Assembly (NCBI GenBank): GCA_963718775.1
Contig: OY970377.1
Location: forward strand, 1-64,000
DNA from: VRUE01 sp963718775
Lineage (GTDB): Bacteria > Actinomycetota > Thermoleophilia > Solirubrobacterales > 70-9
Direction: 5' to 3'
Length of the DNA stretch: 64,000 nucleotides
Part shown: one piece after another, positions 31,484 to 39,075 of the stretch
How positions within the stretch are numbered: the stretch's first letter is position 1
Layout: each line of letters begins with the position of its first letter
Position numbers and translations under genes: made by a program
Notes under the pieces: generated by a model
Databases searched by the model: none
What the model saw: only the letters and a program-made list of their open reading frames with translations
Told to the model about the DNA's origin: nothing

Positions 31484-33172
31484 GTGGCCCGCTTCAGCCA
31501 GGCATTCCTGCCGACCCTCAAGGACGCGCCCGCTGACGCTGAGGCCATCTCGCACAAGCTGATGGTGAGAGCGGGCTTGATCCGCCAGGTCGGGGCCGGG
31601 CTCTGGTCCTACCTGCCGGCCGGCCTGCGGGTGGTGCGCAAGGTCGAGGCGGTGATCCGCGAGGAGATGGAGGGGATCGGTTGTCAGGAGATGCTGATGC
31701 CGGTCCTGCAGCCCGCTGAGATCTGGGAGAAGACGGGGCGCTACGGGATCGACGAGCTCTTCAAGCTCGAGGATCGCAAGAGCTCGCCGATGGTGCTGGC
31801 GATGACGCACGAGGAGTGCGTCACCTACCACGTCGCTCGCGAGGTGCGCTCCTACCGCGACCTGCCGCTGATGCTCTTTCACATCCAGACCAAGGAGCGC
31901 GACGAGCCGCGTCCGCGCGCCGGCGTGCTGCGCACGCGCGAGTTCACGATGAAGGACGCCTACTCCTTCGACCGCGACGAGGAGGGTCTGGCGCGCTCCT
32001 ACGAGGCCCAGGCCGGCGCCTACGAGCGCATCCTCGACCGCTGCGGCTTGCGCTGGTACCGGGTCGAGTCCGACGTCGGGATGATGGGCGGCTCCGGCGC
32101 CCACGAGTACATGGCGCCCTGTCCGGCTGGCGAGAACGAGGTTGCGCTGGCGTCCGGCTATGCCGCCAACGTCGAGGTCGCCTCGGCGCAGGCACAGGCA
32201 GTCGAGCTGCCCGCGGCGCTGGCTGCGCCGGAGAAGATCTCGACACCGGGCCTGGTCACGATCGAGGAGGTCTCGGGCCACCTCGGTCTGCCAGCGGGGG
32301 CGCTGGTCAAGGCGCTGCCGGTGCTGATCGAGGGCCGGGGCATGGCGATGGTGCTGATTCGCGGCGACCATCGCCTCAACGAGATCAAGCTGCGCAACGC
32401 CCTCGGCGCCGACTTCCGCCAGGCCAGGCCCGAGGAGATCGAGGCTGAGATCGGCCCGGTCGGCTTCATCGGCCCGGTTGGGGCCAAGGTCCCGGTGATC
32501 AAGGACACGGCGATCGCCGGTGACTCGTTCGTCTGTGGCGCCAACGAGCCCGGTGCCCACCTGCGTGGCGTCCAGCCCGGCCGCGACTTCGAGTTCACCG
32601 AGCTCGACGTGCGCACGGTCGAGGCTGGCGACACCGCTCCCGGCGGTGGCACGATCGAGATCGAGCCGGCGATCGAGGTCGGCAACATCTTCAAGCTCGG
32701 CACGCGCTACTCCGAGCCGCTCGGCGCCACCTTCCTCGACGAGTCCGGGACCGAGCGGGCGATCGTGATGGGCAGCTACGGGATCGGGCCGGCGCGGATC
32801 GCCGCTGCGGCGATCGAGCAGGGCGCCGACGAGCGCGGGATCGTCTGGCCAGGCGCGATCGCGCCCTGGCAGGTCCACCTCGTCTCGCTGGCCAAGGCCG
32901 GCGAGGAGGAGCGGGTCGCCGCCGACCGCCTCTACGAGGAGCTGTCCGAGGCCGGCACAGAGGTTCTCTACGACGACCGCGATGCCGGCACGGGGGAGAA
33001 GCTGACCGACGCCGAGCTGCTCGGCTGCCCGCTGCGCATCGTCGTCGGCCGTCGCGGCCTCGCCGAGGGCGTCGTCGAGGCTAGCGAGCGTGCCTCCGGC
33101 GTCGAGCACAAGCTGCCTGTGGAGGAGGCGGCTGCGCAGGCGCAGGCGCTTCTCCAGGGCGCCGATGGCTGA
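31484..33172 (+). CDS. proS: Prolyl-tRNA synthetase, bacterial type
   Basis: Charges tRNA-Pro. A 562-residue class II synthetase of the bacterial architecture: motif 1 region VRAGLIRQVGAGLWSYLPAG, motif 2 IQTKERDEPRPRAGVLRTRE, a YbaK-like editing insertion (about residues 225-380, with ALVKALPVLIEGRGMAMVLI), motif 3 MGSYGIGPARIAAAAIEQ, and the anticodon domain (LYDDRDAGTGEKLTDAELLG). The start is GTG 31484. The end overlaps the next gene by 8 nt. Confidence 0.95.
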   Translation: MARFSQAFLPTLKDAPADAEAISHKLMVRAGLIRQVGAGLWSYLPAGLRVVRKVEAVIREEMEGIGCQEMLMPVLQPAEIWEKTGRYGIDELFKLEDRKSSPMVLAMTHEECVTYHVAREVRSYRDLPLMLFHIQTKERDEPRPRAGVLRTREFTMKDAYSFDRDEEGLARSYEAQAGAYERILDRCGLRWYRVESDVGMMGGSGAHEYMAPCPAGENEVALASGYAANVEVASAQAQAVELPAALAAPEKISTPGLVTIEEVSGHLGLPAGALVKALPVLIEGRGMAMVLIRGDHRLNEIKLRNALGADFRQARPEEIEAEIGPVGFIGPVGAKVPVIKDTAIAGDSFVCGANEPGAHLRGVQPGRDFEFTELDVRTVEAGDTAPGGGTIEIEPAIEVGNIFKLGTRYSEPLGATFLDESGTERAIVMGSYGIGPARIAAAAIEQGADERGIVWPGAIAPWQVHLVSLAKAGEEERVAADRLYEELSEAGTEVLYDDRDAGTGEKLTDAELLGCPLRIVVGRRGLAEGVVEASERASGVEHKLPVEEAAAQAQALLQGADG

Positions 33173-33806
33173 CACCGCTCCCTTCGGTCGCGGCCGCATC
33201 CGTCGCCTCTTCGGCCTCGATCGCAGCGGGCCGCCGCCGCGTCAGGTCCAGAAGGGCGAACCGCTCAACCCCTGGACGTTGCCCAACCTGGTCGGCTACC
33301 TGCGTCTCGCGGCACTGCCGCTCTTCCTCTGGCTCGCCTTCGAATCCGGCGACGGGCGCAGCGCCGCGGCGGCGATCGTCTTCTGGCTGATCGCCGCGGG
33401 CGACTATCTCGACGGCTTCCTCGCCCGCGTCACCGGCCAGTACAGCCGCCTCGGCTCGATGCTCGACCCGCTCGTCGATCGCCTGACGATCCTCGCCGGC
33501 GCCGTCGTCTGCTGGCATTTCGAGCTGCTGCCGCGTTGGGCCCTGGCCCTGCTCGCCCTGCGCGAGGTGGCAATGCTCTTCCTCGCCCAGTACGGCCTGC
33601 GCCACGGGGTCGAGATCCGCGTCAACTGGCCGGGGCGGATCTCGGTCTTCCCGATCATGGGCGGCATCTTCTTCGCGATGGTCTTCGCCGGCTGGGTCCC
33701 CGCCGCCCTCCTGATCGTCGGCCTGGTCCTGGCGATCCTCGCCACCGTGATGTACGCCCAGACCGGAATCCGAGAAGTGCGCAAGAGTCAACCTCCCCAA
33801 CGCTGA
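33165..33806 (+). CDS. CDP-alcohol phosphatidyltransferase (PgsA-like)
   Basis: Integral membrane enzyme that exchanges CMP on CDP-diacylglycerol for an alcohol, most likely glycerol phosphate for phosphatidylglycerol or cardiolipin. The signature is intact: GDYLDGFLARVTGQYSRLGS followed by MLDPLVDR, matching D-x2-DG-x2-AR-x8-G-x3-D-x3-D. About five hydrophobic segments follow a basic N terminus. ATG 33165 lies in the end of proS. In mycobacteria a pgsA paralogue also lies a few genes before garA and its MerR neighbour, the order seen here. Confidence 0.88.
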   Translation: MADTAPFGRGRIRRLFGLDRSGPPPRQVQKGEPLNPWTLPNLVGYLRLAALPLFLWLAFESGDGRSAAAAIVFWLIAAGDYLDGFLARVTGQYSRLGSMLDPLVDRLTILAGAVVCWHFELLPRWALALLALREVAMLFLAQYGLRHGVEIRVNWPGRISVFPIMGGIFFAMVFAGWVPAALLIVGLVLAILATVMYAQTGIREVRKSQPPQR

Positions 33807-33848
33807 CTTCCCGTTTCTTCTCGATATGCGCGACTAAACACGAAGTCA
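33804..33848. repeat. 45-bp dispersed palindrome, copy 2
   Basis: The reverse-orientation copy of 14223-14267, beginning at the TGA stop of the phosphatidyltransferase. The reverse complement begins TGACTTCGTGTTTAGTCGCG and ends GAAGTCA, differing from copy 1 at only a few positions. Confidence 0.75.
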
Positions 33849-33882
33849 GCGGCTGCAAGACGGCGGTCAGGCACAAGAAACC

Positions 33883-33899
33883 TTCAACCTTCGGTTGAA
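33883..33899 (+). terminator. Small UUCG-type hairpin
   Basis: TTCAACC pairs with GGTTGAA around a TTC loop. No T-tract follows. The right arm overlaps the -35 of the next promoter, so it could be either a weak terminator or a regulatory site. Confidence 0.4.
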
Positions 33900-33922
33900 C
33901 CTTTGGCCCAGCTACCTATAAT
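33895..33922 (+). promoter_or_regulatory. Sigma-70-type promoter for the rsiG-like/garA/ftsR genes
   Basis: TTGAAC (33895-33900) and a perfect TATAAT (33917-33922) are spaced by 16 bp, 49 bp before the ATG of the RsiG-like gene. This is the best consensus promoter seen in the window. Confidence 0.6.
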
Positions 33923-33970
33923 CGGCTGAGACTTGGCCGACAGCGGCTGGACCTGCGAAGAAGGAGTGAG

Positions 33971-34237
33971 ATGGAGGACACTTTTCCCGATCTCGGTTCG
34001 CTCAGCGATGAGGAGCTGAAGGATCTGATCGACACGCTCACCGAGGAGGAGAACGAGATCTCCTACAAGCGGCGCGTTCTGCACGGCAAGATCGACATCC
34101 TCCGTGCCGAGCTGGTCAACCGCCTGCGCCAAAAGCGCGAGCGCGGCGACACGCTGTTCTCCGGAGACGACGTTGCACAGCTGACCGAGATTCTTGCCGG
34201 CAAGGCGCAGTCCCCCAAGGACGAGCCGGCCGCCTGA
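33971..34237 (+). CDS. RsiG-like small helical protein (possible c-di-GMP-binding anti-sigma)
   Basis: 88 residues, predicted as two helices: SDEELKDLIDTLTEEENEIS then YKRRVLHGKIDILRAELVNR. RsiG of Streptomyces is an antiparallel coiled coil that binds cyclic di-GMP through E(X)3S(X)2R(X)3Q(X)3D and holds sigma-WhiG; Rubrobacter has a single-motif homodimeric version. Here E27, S31, R34, H38 and D42 match that spacing, with His in place of Gln. The protein is strongly charged and has no membrane segment. The strong promoter lies just upstream and a garA-like gene follows 13 bp later. No sigma-WhiG gene is in the window. Confidence 0.6.
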   Translation: MEDTFPDLGSLSDEELKDLIDTLTEEENEISYKRRVLHGKIDILRAELVNRLRQKRERGDTLFSGDDVAQLTEILAGKAQSPKDEPAA

Positions 34238-34250
34238 CCAGGGAGAGCGA

Positions 34251-34730
34251 ATGGCCGTCCACTGTCCCGAATGTGGCTTCGTCAACCCCGAGGGCGCCAA
34301 CTACTGCCAGAAGTGCGGCGCCTACGTGGGCGGCCCAGCTGAGGGCGGTAGTGGCGAGGAGCCGACGACGATGACCTACAAGGTCGACGAGACCGGCGAG
34401 ATGCAGCCGGTCGACATCGACGAGACGGTCGAGCGCAGCGGCGCCGCGTTGGTGATCCGCGCCGGCGGCGGCCGGGCGGGAGAGAGCTTTGCCCTCGACG
34501 AGGACCGGGTCAGCATCGGTCGCAGTCCCGACGCCGGCGTCTTCCTCGACGACGTCACGGTCTCCCGCAACCACGCTCTGCTCGTGCGCCGTCGCGACGG
34601 CCTCTACATCGACGACCTCGGCTCGCTCAACGGCACCTACGTCAACCGGCGGCGGATCGAGTCGCACCGGCTCGCCGACGGCGACGAGATCCAGGTCGGC
34701 AAGTACAAGCTCAGTTACCTGGAGAAATAG
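34251..34730 (+). CDS. Zinc-ribbon FHA-domain protein (GarA/OdhI-like)
   Basis: A 159-residue protein. A zinc ribbon with Cys5, Cys8, Cys19 and Cys22 (VHCPECGFVNPEGANYCQKC) is followed by an acidic linker holding a TT pair (EEPTTMTYKVD) and an FHA domain: DRVSIGRSPDAGVFLDD, VTVSRNHALLVRR and DLGSLNGTYVNRRRI, the phosphothreonine-binding loops. GarA and OdhI inhibit 2-oxoglutarate metabolism until their N-terminal TT is phosphorylated by PknB/PknG. The same role here is inferred from domain order and from the MerR gene next to it, as with Rv1827-Rv1828. Confidence 0.8.
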   Translation: MAVHCPECGFVNPEGANYCQKCGAYVGGPAEGGSGEEPTTMTYKVDETGEMQPVDIDETVERSGAALVIRAGGGRAGESFALDEDRVSIGRSPDAGVFLDDVTVSRNHALLVRRRDGLYIDDLGSLNGTYVNRRRIESHRLADGDEIQVGKYKLSYLEK

Positions 34731-34743
34731 GAGGGCGACTCAA

Positions 34744-35484
34744 ATGGCCGTCTCCGAACAGCAGGTCCGCCAGCGCGATTCGCGGCCGCGCAAGGCGCTG
34801 ACGATCGGCGCCGTCTGCAAGATCCTGCAGAGCGAGTTCGACGACGTCTCGATCTCGAAGATCCGCTACCTCGAGGATCAGAAGCTGCTGACGCCACGGC
34901 GCACCTCGGGCGGCTACCGCCTCTACAGCCAGTCCGACGTGGAAAGACTGCGCACGATCCTGCGCCTGCAGCGCGACGAGTTCCTGCCCCTGCGGGTGAT
35001 CCGTCAGGAGCTCGCGGCCGGCGGCGACTTCGTCGCCACCTCAGGGGGTGCCGAGAAGCCCTCCTCCGGTGGCGTGCGGCGGGCGATCCTGGTCAATACC
35101 TCACGTGCCTACCTGACCCTCGAGGAGGTGATCGAGGAGACCGGCGCGCGCGAGGAGCTGATCGCTGAACTGGAGAACTTCGGCATCGTCCAGCCAGAGA
35201 AGCGCGAGGGCAAGATCGTCTACGACGAGACCGACCGCGAAGTCGTGCGCGCCTCCAACGAGCTCTCCCGCGTCGGCGTCGCCGCCCGCAACCTGCGTGT
35301 CTTCCGCTCCTCGGCCGACCGTGAGGCCAACCTGCTCGAGGCCCTGCTGGGCCCGTCGCTGCGCTCGCGCAATCCCGATCGCCGCAAGGAGGCCCTGGAA
35401 AGCCTGGAGAGCCTGGCCGCGACGGTCAGCCATCTAAAGCATCTCCTTCTAGTCCGGGACCTCCGCCGCCTCGCTGGCGACTGA
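34744..35484 (+). CDS. MerR-family regulator (FtsR-like)
   Basis: A 246-residue protein. The N-terminal winged helix includes LTIGAVCKILQSEFDDVSIS followed by KIRYLEDQKLLTPRRTSGGY and RLYSQSDVERLRTILRLQRD, the MerR pattern. A second helical domain (about residues 115-235, SRAYLTLEEVIEETGAREEL) resembles another MerR-like unit. It lacks the Cys residues of metal-sensing MerR proteins. The orthologue beside garA in Corynebacterium, FtsR, activates ftsZ. It starts 14 bp after the FHA gene and is probably cotranscribed. Confidence 0.82.
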   Translation: MAVSEQQVRQRDSRPRKALTIGAVCKILQSEFDDVSISKIRYLEDQKLLTPRRTSGGYRLYSQSDVERLRTILRLQRDEFLPLRVIRQELAAGGDFVATSGGAEKPSSGGVRRAILVNTSRAYLTLEEVIEETGAREELIAELENFGIVQPEKREGKIVYDETDREVVRASNELSRVGVAARNLRVFRSSADREANLLEALLGPSLRSRNPDRRKEALESLESLAATVSHLKHLLLVRDLRRLAGD

Positions 35485-35493
35485 GCTCACAGC

Positions 35494-35940
35494 GTGCCGC
35501 GAACCAGCCGCCGACGGACGATCGCCGCGCCGCGCGCCGAAGTCTGGGCGCTGGTCTCCGATCCCTACAGCCTCTCCCGCTGGTGGCCGCGGACGATGCG
35601 GGTCGAGAGTGTCGAGGGAGAGGGGGCGGAGTCCCAGTGGACGAAGGTGCTCGGGACTGCCGAGGGGCGCGGCGTGCGTGCCGACTTCCGCTGCAGCGGC
35701 TGGGATCAGGGTGAGCGCTTTGCCTGGGAGCAACAGATCGTCGGCACTCCCTTCGAGCGTCACCTGCGCCGCTACGCCGTCGAGATTGCCCTTGCCGACG
35801 AGGGCGCCGGCACCAGTGTCGACCTGGCCGCCAGTCAGACCCTGCGCGGGCTCTCGCGGCTCGGCTCGCCGATGATGAAGCGCGGCCAGGGGGCCCTGCT
35901 CGACGAAGCTCTCGACGGGCTCGAGCGGGCGTTGACTTGA
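35494..35940 (+). CDS. SRPBCC / polyketide cyclase-like protein
   Basis: 148 residues with the START-like fold pattern: an N-terminal strand (RRRTIAAPRAEVWALVSDPY), the loop SLSRWWPRTMRVESVEG, a run of beta strands and a long C-terminal helix (MMKRGQGALLDEALDGLERA). Such proteins bind hydrophobic ligands, and the ligand cannot be told. The start is GTG 35494, 10 bp after the MerR gene. Confidence 0.75.
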   Translation: MPRTSRRRTIAAPRAEVWALVSDPYSLSRWWPRTMRVESVEGEGAESQWTKVLGTAEGRGVRADFRCSGWDQGERFAWEQQIVGTPFERHLRRYAVEIALADEGAGTSVDLAASQTLRGLSRLGSPMMKRGQGALLDEALDGLERALT

Positions 35941-35959
35941 GGCCACGGCGCGACTCGAA

Positions 35960-37558
35960 GTGGTGGGGCTGGGGGATCCCTCGGTCGAGCCCGAGCTCGA
36001 CGAGGTCGCCCTGGCGACGCTGCGCGAGCGGATCGGCGAGCTGCGCCCGACGCCACGCAGCGCCGAGCTCGACCGCTTCGAGCTTCCTGCTGCCGAGGCA
36101 TTGCCGCAGGCGCTGGTCGATGCGGTCGGCGAGCACAACGTCTTCACCGACGCCGAGGACCGCATCCGTCACGCGACCGGCTGCGGGTACGTCGACCTCG
36201 CCCGCCTGCGCGCGGGTCGTCTCGACAACGTTCCCGACGCGGTCGTGCTGCCTCGCGACGCCGCGGCCGTGCGCCGCGTTCTCGACGTCTGCGCGGCCGA
36301 GGGCATCGCCGTCGTGCCCTTCGGCGGTGGCACCAGCGTCGTCGGCGGAGTCGAGCCGCTGCGCGGCTCGCACAGCCGCGTGATCAGCCTCGACCTGGCG
36401 GCGCTGCGTGACGTCGAGGTCGACAGGCGCTCGCTGACCGCCCGCCTCGGCGCCGGCCTGCGCGGGCCCGAGGCGGAAGCCGAGCTGGCGCCGCATGGGC
36501 TCGTCCTCGGCCACTACCCCCAGTCCTTCGAGTACGCGACGATCGGCGGCTTCGCGGCGACGCGCTCGGCCGGGCAGGCCTCGAGCGGCTACGGCCGCTT
36601 CGACGCCTTGGTCAGCTCGGTTCGCCTGATCGCCCCGAGCGGCGATCTGCAGACCTTGGAGAGCCCGCATACGGCGGCAGGGCCGGCGCTGCGCGAGCTG
36701 GTCGTCGGCTCAGAGGGCGTCCTCGGCGTCATCCCCGACGTCACCGTGCGGGTGCGCCCGGCGCCGCGCCTGCGCCGCTATGAGGCCTGGATGGCCGAGA
36801 GCTTCGAGGCGGGGGCCGGGATCGTCCGCGCCCTGGCGCAGGGGCCCGGCCTGCCCGACGTGATCCGCATCTCCGACGAGGAGGAGACCGAGGTCTCGCT
36901 GGCGCTGTCGGGGCCGCGCGGCGTCGCCGGCAGTCTCTTCGGCGGCTATCTCGGCGTGCGGCGGCGTCGCAAGGGAAGCCTCGTCGTGGTCGGGTTCGAG
37001 GGCGAGGAGGAGTCGGTCGCCCGCCGTCGCGCACTCAGCGTTCGCGAGCTGCGCAAGGGCGGCGCCGTCTACCTCGGTCAGTCAGCCGGCCGCTCCTGGG
37101 AGCACGGCCGCTACCAGGGCCCCTATTTGCGCGACACGCTGATGGAGATGGGGGCGATGGTGGAGACGCTGGAGACCTCGCACACCTGGAGCCGGCTCGC
37201 CGAGCTGCACGCGGCCGTCGGTACCGCGATCCGCGACTCACTGGCCGGCCAGGGAACTCCCGGCCTCGTCTTCTGCCACCTCTCGCATGCCTATGCCGAT
37301 GGCGCCTCGCTCTACTTCACCTTCATATCCCGCGTCCGCCACGGCGAGGAGGTCGAGCAATGGCAGGCCGTCAAGCGAGTCGCCTCGGAGGCGATCGTCG
37401 CCCACGGTGGCACGATCACCCATCACCACGCGGTCGGCCGCGACCACGCGCCTTACATGGAGGCGGAGGTCGGCAAGACGGGCCTCGAGGTGCTGCGCGC
37501 GGTCAAGGGCCAACTCGACCCGACCGGGATCATGAATCCCGGCAAGCTGCTCCCCTAG
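35960..37558 (+). CDS. FAD-binding oxidase, alkyldihydroxyacetonephosphate synthase-like
   Basis: A 532-residue VAO-fold flavoprotein. The PP-loop of the FAD domain is PFGGGTSVVGGVEPL, then GHYPQSFEYATIGGFAATRS, the substrate domain, ITHHHAVGRDHAPYMEAEVG with the His triplet typical of AGPS, and the C-terminal PTGIMNPGKLL. Eukaryotic AGPS swaps an acyl for an alkyl chain to make ether lipids. Bacterial relatives are common in actinobacteria and some act as glycolate or lactate type dehydrogenases, so the reaction is not certain. It follows the SRPBCC gene. Confidence 0.82.
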   Translation: MVGLGDPSVEPELDEVALATLRERIGELRPTPRSAELDRFELPAAEALPQALVDAVGEHNVFTDAEDRIRHATGCGYVDLARLRAGRLDNVPDAVVLPRDAAAVRRVLDVCAAEGIAVVPFGGGTSVVGGVEPLRGSHSRVISLDLAALRDVEVDRRSLTARLGAGLRGPEAEAELAPHGLVLGHYPQSFEYATIGGFAATRSAGQASSGYGRFDALVSSVRLIAPSGDLQTLESPHTAAGPALRELVVGSEGVLGVIPDVTVRVRPAPRLRRYEAWMAESFEAGAGIVRALAQGPGLPDVIRISDEEETEVSLALSGPRGVAGSLFGGYLGVRRRRKGSLVVVGFEGEEESVARRRALSVRELRKGGAVYLGQSAGRSWEHGRYQGPYLRDTLMEMGAMVETLETSHTWSRLAELHAAVGTAIRDSLAGQGTPGLVFCHLSHAYADGASLYFTFISRVRHGEEVEQWQAVKRVASEAIVAHGGTITHHHAVGRDHAPYMEAEVGKTGLEVLRAVKGQLDPTGIMNPGKLLP

Positions 37559-38506
37559 CTATTCCTGCTGCTGGATCGCCGGGCCGGTGATCTCGCCGCG
37601 CAGAATGCTTTCGCCGGTGTAGGGCGGTAGGGCCCTTTCTTTCTTGGCTTTTGCCAGCACGGCTTTATAGGCGGCGTTTGAAGTGAGTGAGATGTCGACC
37701 TGGTCGAAGGCGCCGCTGGCGACGTAGCTGAGCAGCTGCGTCGGGATCGCGATCTGGGTGGCGATCTTGCCCGAGTCGTCGACGGTGACGGCGCCGAGGC
37801 GCAGGGCGATCTTGGGTGAGCTGTAGAGCCAGACGGTGTAGGAGTCGCCCGCCGGTGGCGGGTCGAGGCCTTCGGCTTCGACCTGGAGCAGGACGCTCTT
37901 CTTGTAGCGGCCGAGGAGGGCTCGGCCGCTTGCGTCGCCGCCGTCGGCCGGCGAGAGGATCGCCTGGGTGAGGCCGGAGTTTTCGGCGGCGGCGGTGGAG
38001 GTGGCGCTCTGGCTGCTTTCCGCCGAGCTCGAGTCCGAGCCGCCCCCGTCGCCACCGACGATCAGGACGATGACCAGGACGACGACGACGAGCGCGCCGG
38101 CGCCAAGTCCGATCAGGGCGCCACGGTCTTTGGGCACTTTGAAGCTGGGGAGCTGTGGTGCCCGCTTGGCTTTGCCTGCGCTGGGCGCTGCTGGCGCTTT
38201 CGCTGTCGGCGTTGCTTGCGGCGCCGCGGGCTCCGGGGTGGGAGTCACAGGCGCGGGTGGCTCCTCAGCTGGGGGAGTAGCCGGGGGTGGCGTGGGTGCT
38301 GCAGGCGGCTCTGGCTCCGGCGTCGCGACCGGCTCGGGCTGGTCGACCTCAGCCAGCGCCTCTTTGACCCGCTCGCGTACTTCCTCGACGCTGATGCCCA
38401 TCACGGCGGCCATGTCCTCGTAGCCCTCTTCGCGCTGCGCGAGCAGCCGGAGCATCGCCTTCTGGTCGTCGGTCAGTGCCACGGGCGGGAAGCCTACGCG
38501 AGCCAC
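37559..38506 (-). CDS. Membrane protein with N-terminal HTH, Pro-rich linker and RskA-like outer domain
   Basis: A 315-residue protein. Residues 1-50 resemble a sigma region 4 type helix-turn-helix (LTDDQKAMLRLLAQREEGYE then MAAVMGISVEEVRERVKEAL). Residues 55-125 are rich in Pro, Ala and Glu. One membrane span follows (ALIGLGAGALVVVVLVIVLI), then a Ser-rich spacer and a beta-rich outer domain with DSYTVWLYSSPKIALRLGAV, reminiscent of the RskA extracytoplasmic domain. It may be a one-component transmembrane regulator or an anti-sigma relative. No partner sigma factor lies nearby. The stop abuts the convergent AGPS-like gene. Confidence 0.65.
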   Translation of the reverse strand: MARVGFPPVALTDDQKAMLRLLAQREEGYEDMAAVMGISVEEVRERVKEALAEVDQPEPVATPEPEPPAAPTPPPATPPAEEPPAPVTPTPEPAAPQATPTAKAPAAPSAGKAKRAPQLPSFKVPKDRGALIGLGAGALVVVVLVIVLIVGGDGGGSDSSSAESSQSATSTAAAENSGLTQAILSPADGGDASGRALLGRYKKSVLLQVEAEGLDPPPAGDSYTVWLYSSPKIALRLGAVTVDDSGKIATQIAIPTQLLSYVASGAFDQVDISLTSNAAYKAVLAKAKKERALPPYTGESILRGEITGPAIQQQE

Positions 38507-38515
38507 TCCCCCCGA

Positions 38516-38567
38516 AGGCGTGTCTGAGGTTAAGGGGTCCTATGCACCCAAAAACTCAGACACGCCT
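38516..38567. repeat. Inverted repeat in a divergent gene gap
   Basis: AGGCGTGTCTGAG (38516-38528) pairs perfectly with CTCAGACACGCCT (38555-38567). It lies between two divergent genes, so it may be an operator or a dispersed palindrome rather than a terminator. Confidence 0.7.
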
Positions 38568-38589
38568 ATGGGGGTAGTGTCTCGGCGCG

Positions 38590-39000
38590 ATGGCTGAGGA
38601 TTCGCGTGGACTGCTGTCGCACTTCGACGCCCTGCTGGGCACCGAGTGGCTCGACGACGACCCCGAGCACGCCCGCGTGCGGGTTGCGATGCGCGACGAG
38701 TTGCGCCAGCCCGTCGGCCTCCTGCACGGCGGCGTGATGTCGAGCCTGGTCGAGAGCATCTGCTCGCGAGCGACTGCTCTGGCCGTCATGGGTGGCGGGA
38801 TGATGGCGATGGGCCAGTCGATCAGCGTCAGCTTCATCCGTCCGGTCACCGAGGGCCACGCCGAAGTGCACGCCCATGTCCGCCACCGCGGCCGCACAAC
38901 GTGGGTCTGGGACGCCGAAGTCAAAGATGCCGAGGATCGCCTTTGTGCGCTCGCCCAGATGACCATTGCCGTCAGGCCGTTGCCGACCAAGACTGACTAG
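38590..39000 (+). CDS. PaaI-type hotdog thioesterase
   Basis: A 136-residue hotdog fold with the PaaI-family active site: the loop RQPVGLLHGGVMSSLVESIC, where the HGG and the acidic helix residue are typical, and SISVSFIRPVTEGHAEVHAH. It hydrolyses acyl-CoA thioesters, often aromatic or medium chain. It is divergent from the membrane HTH gene and shares the palindrome in the gap. Nothing was recognised in the 75 bp between its stop and nadE. Confidence 0.82.
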   Translation: MAEDSRGLLSHFDALLGTEWLDDDPEHARVRVAMRDELRQPVGLLHGGVMSSLVESICSRATALAVMGGGMMAMGQSISVSFIRPVTEGHAEVHAHVRHRGRTTWVWDAEVKDAEDRLCALAQMTIAVRPLPTKTD

Positions 39001-39075
39001 GACGCAGGGAGCGAAGCGTGCTCTGCACGTGAGCGACCGAGGACGCCGTCGGGCGCCGGTCGACAACGGCCTGAA

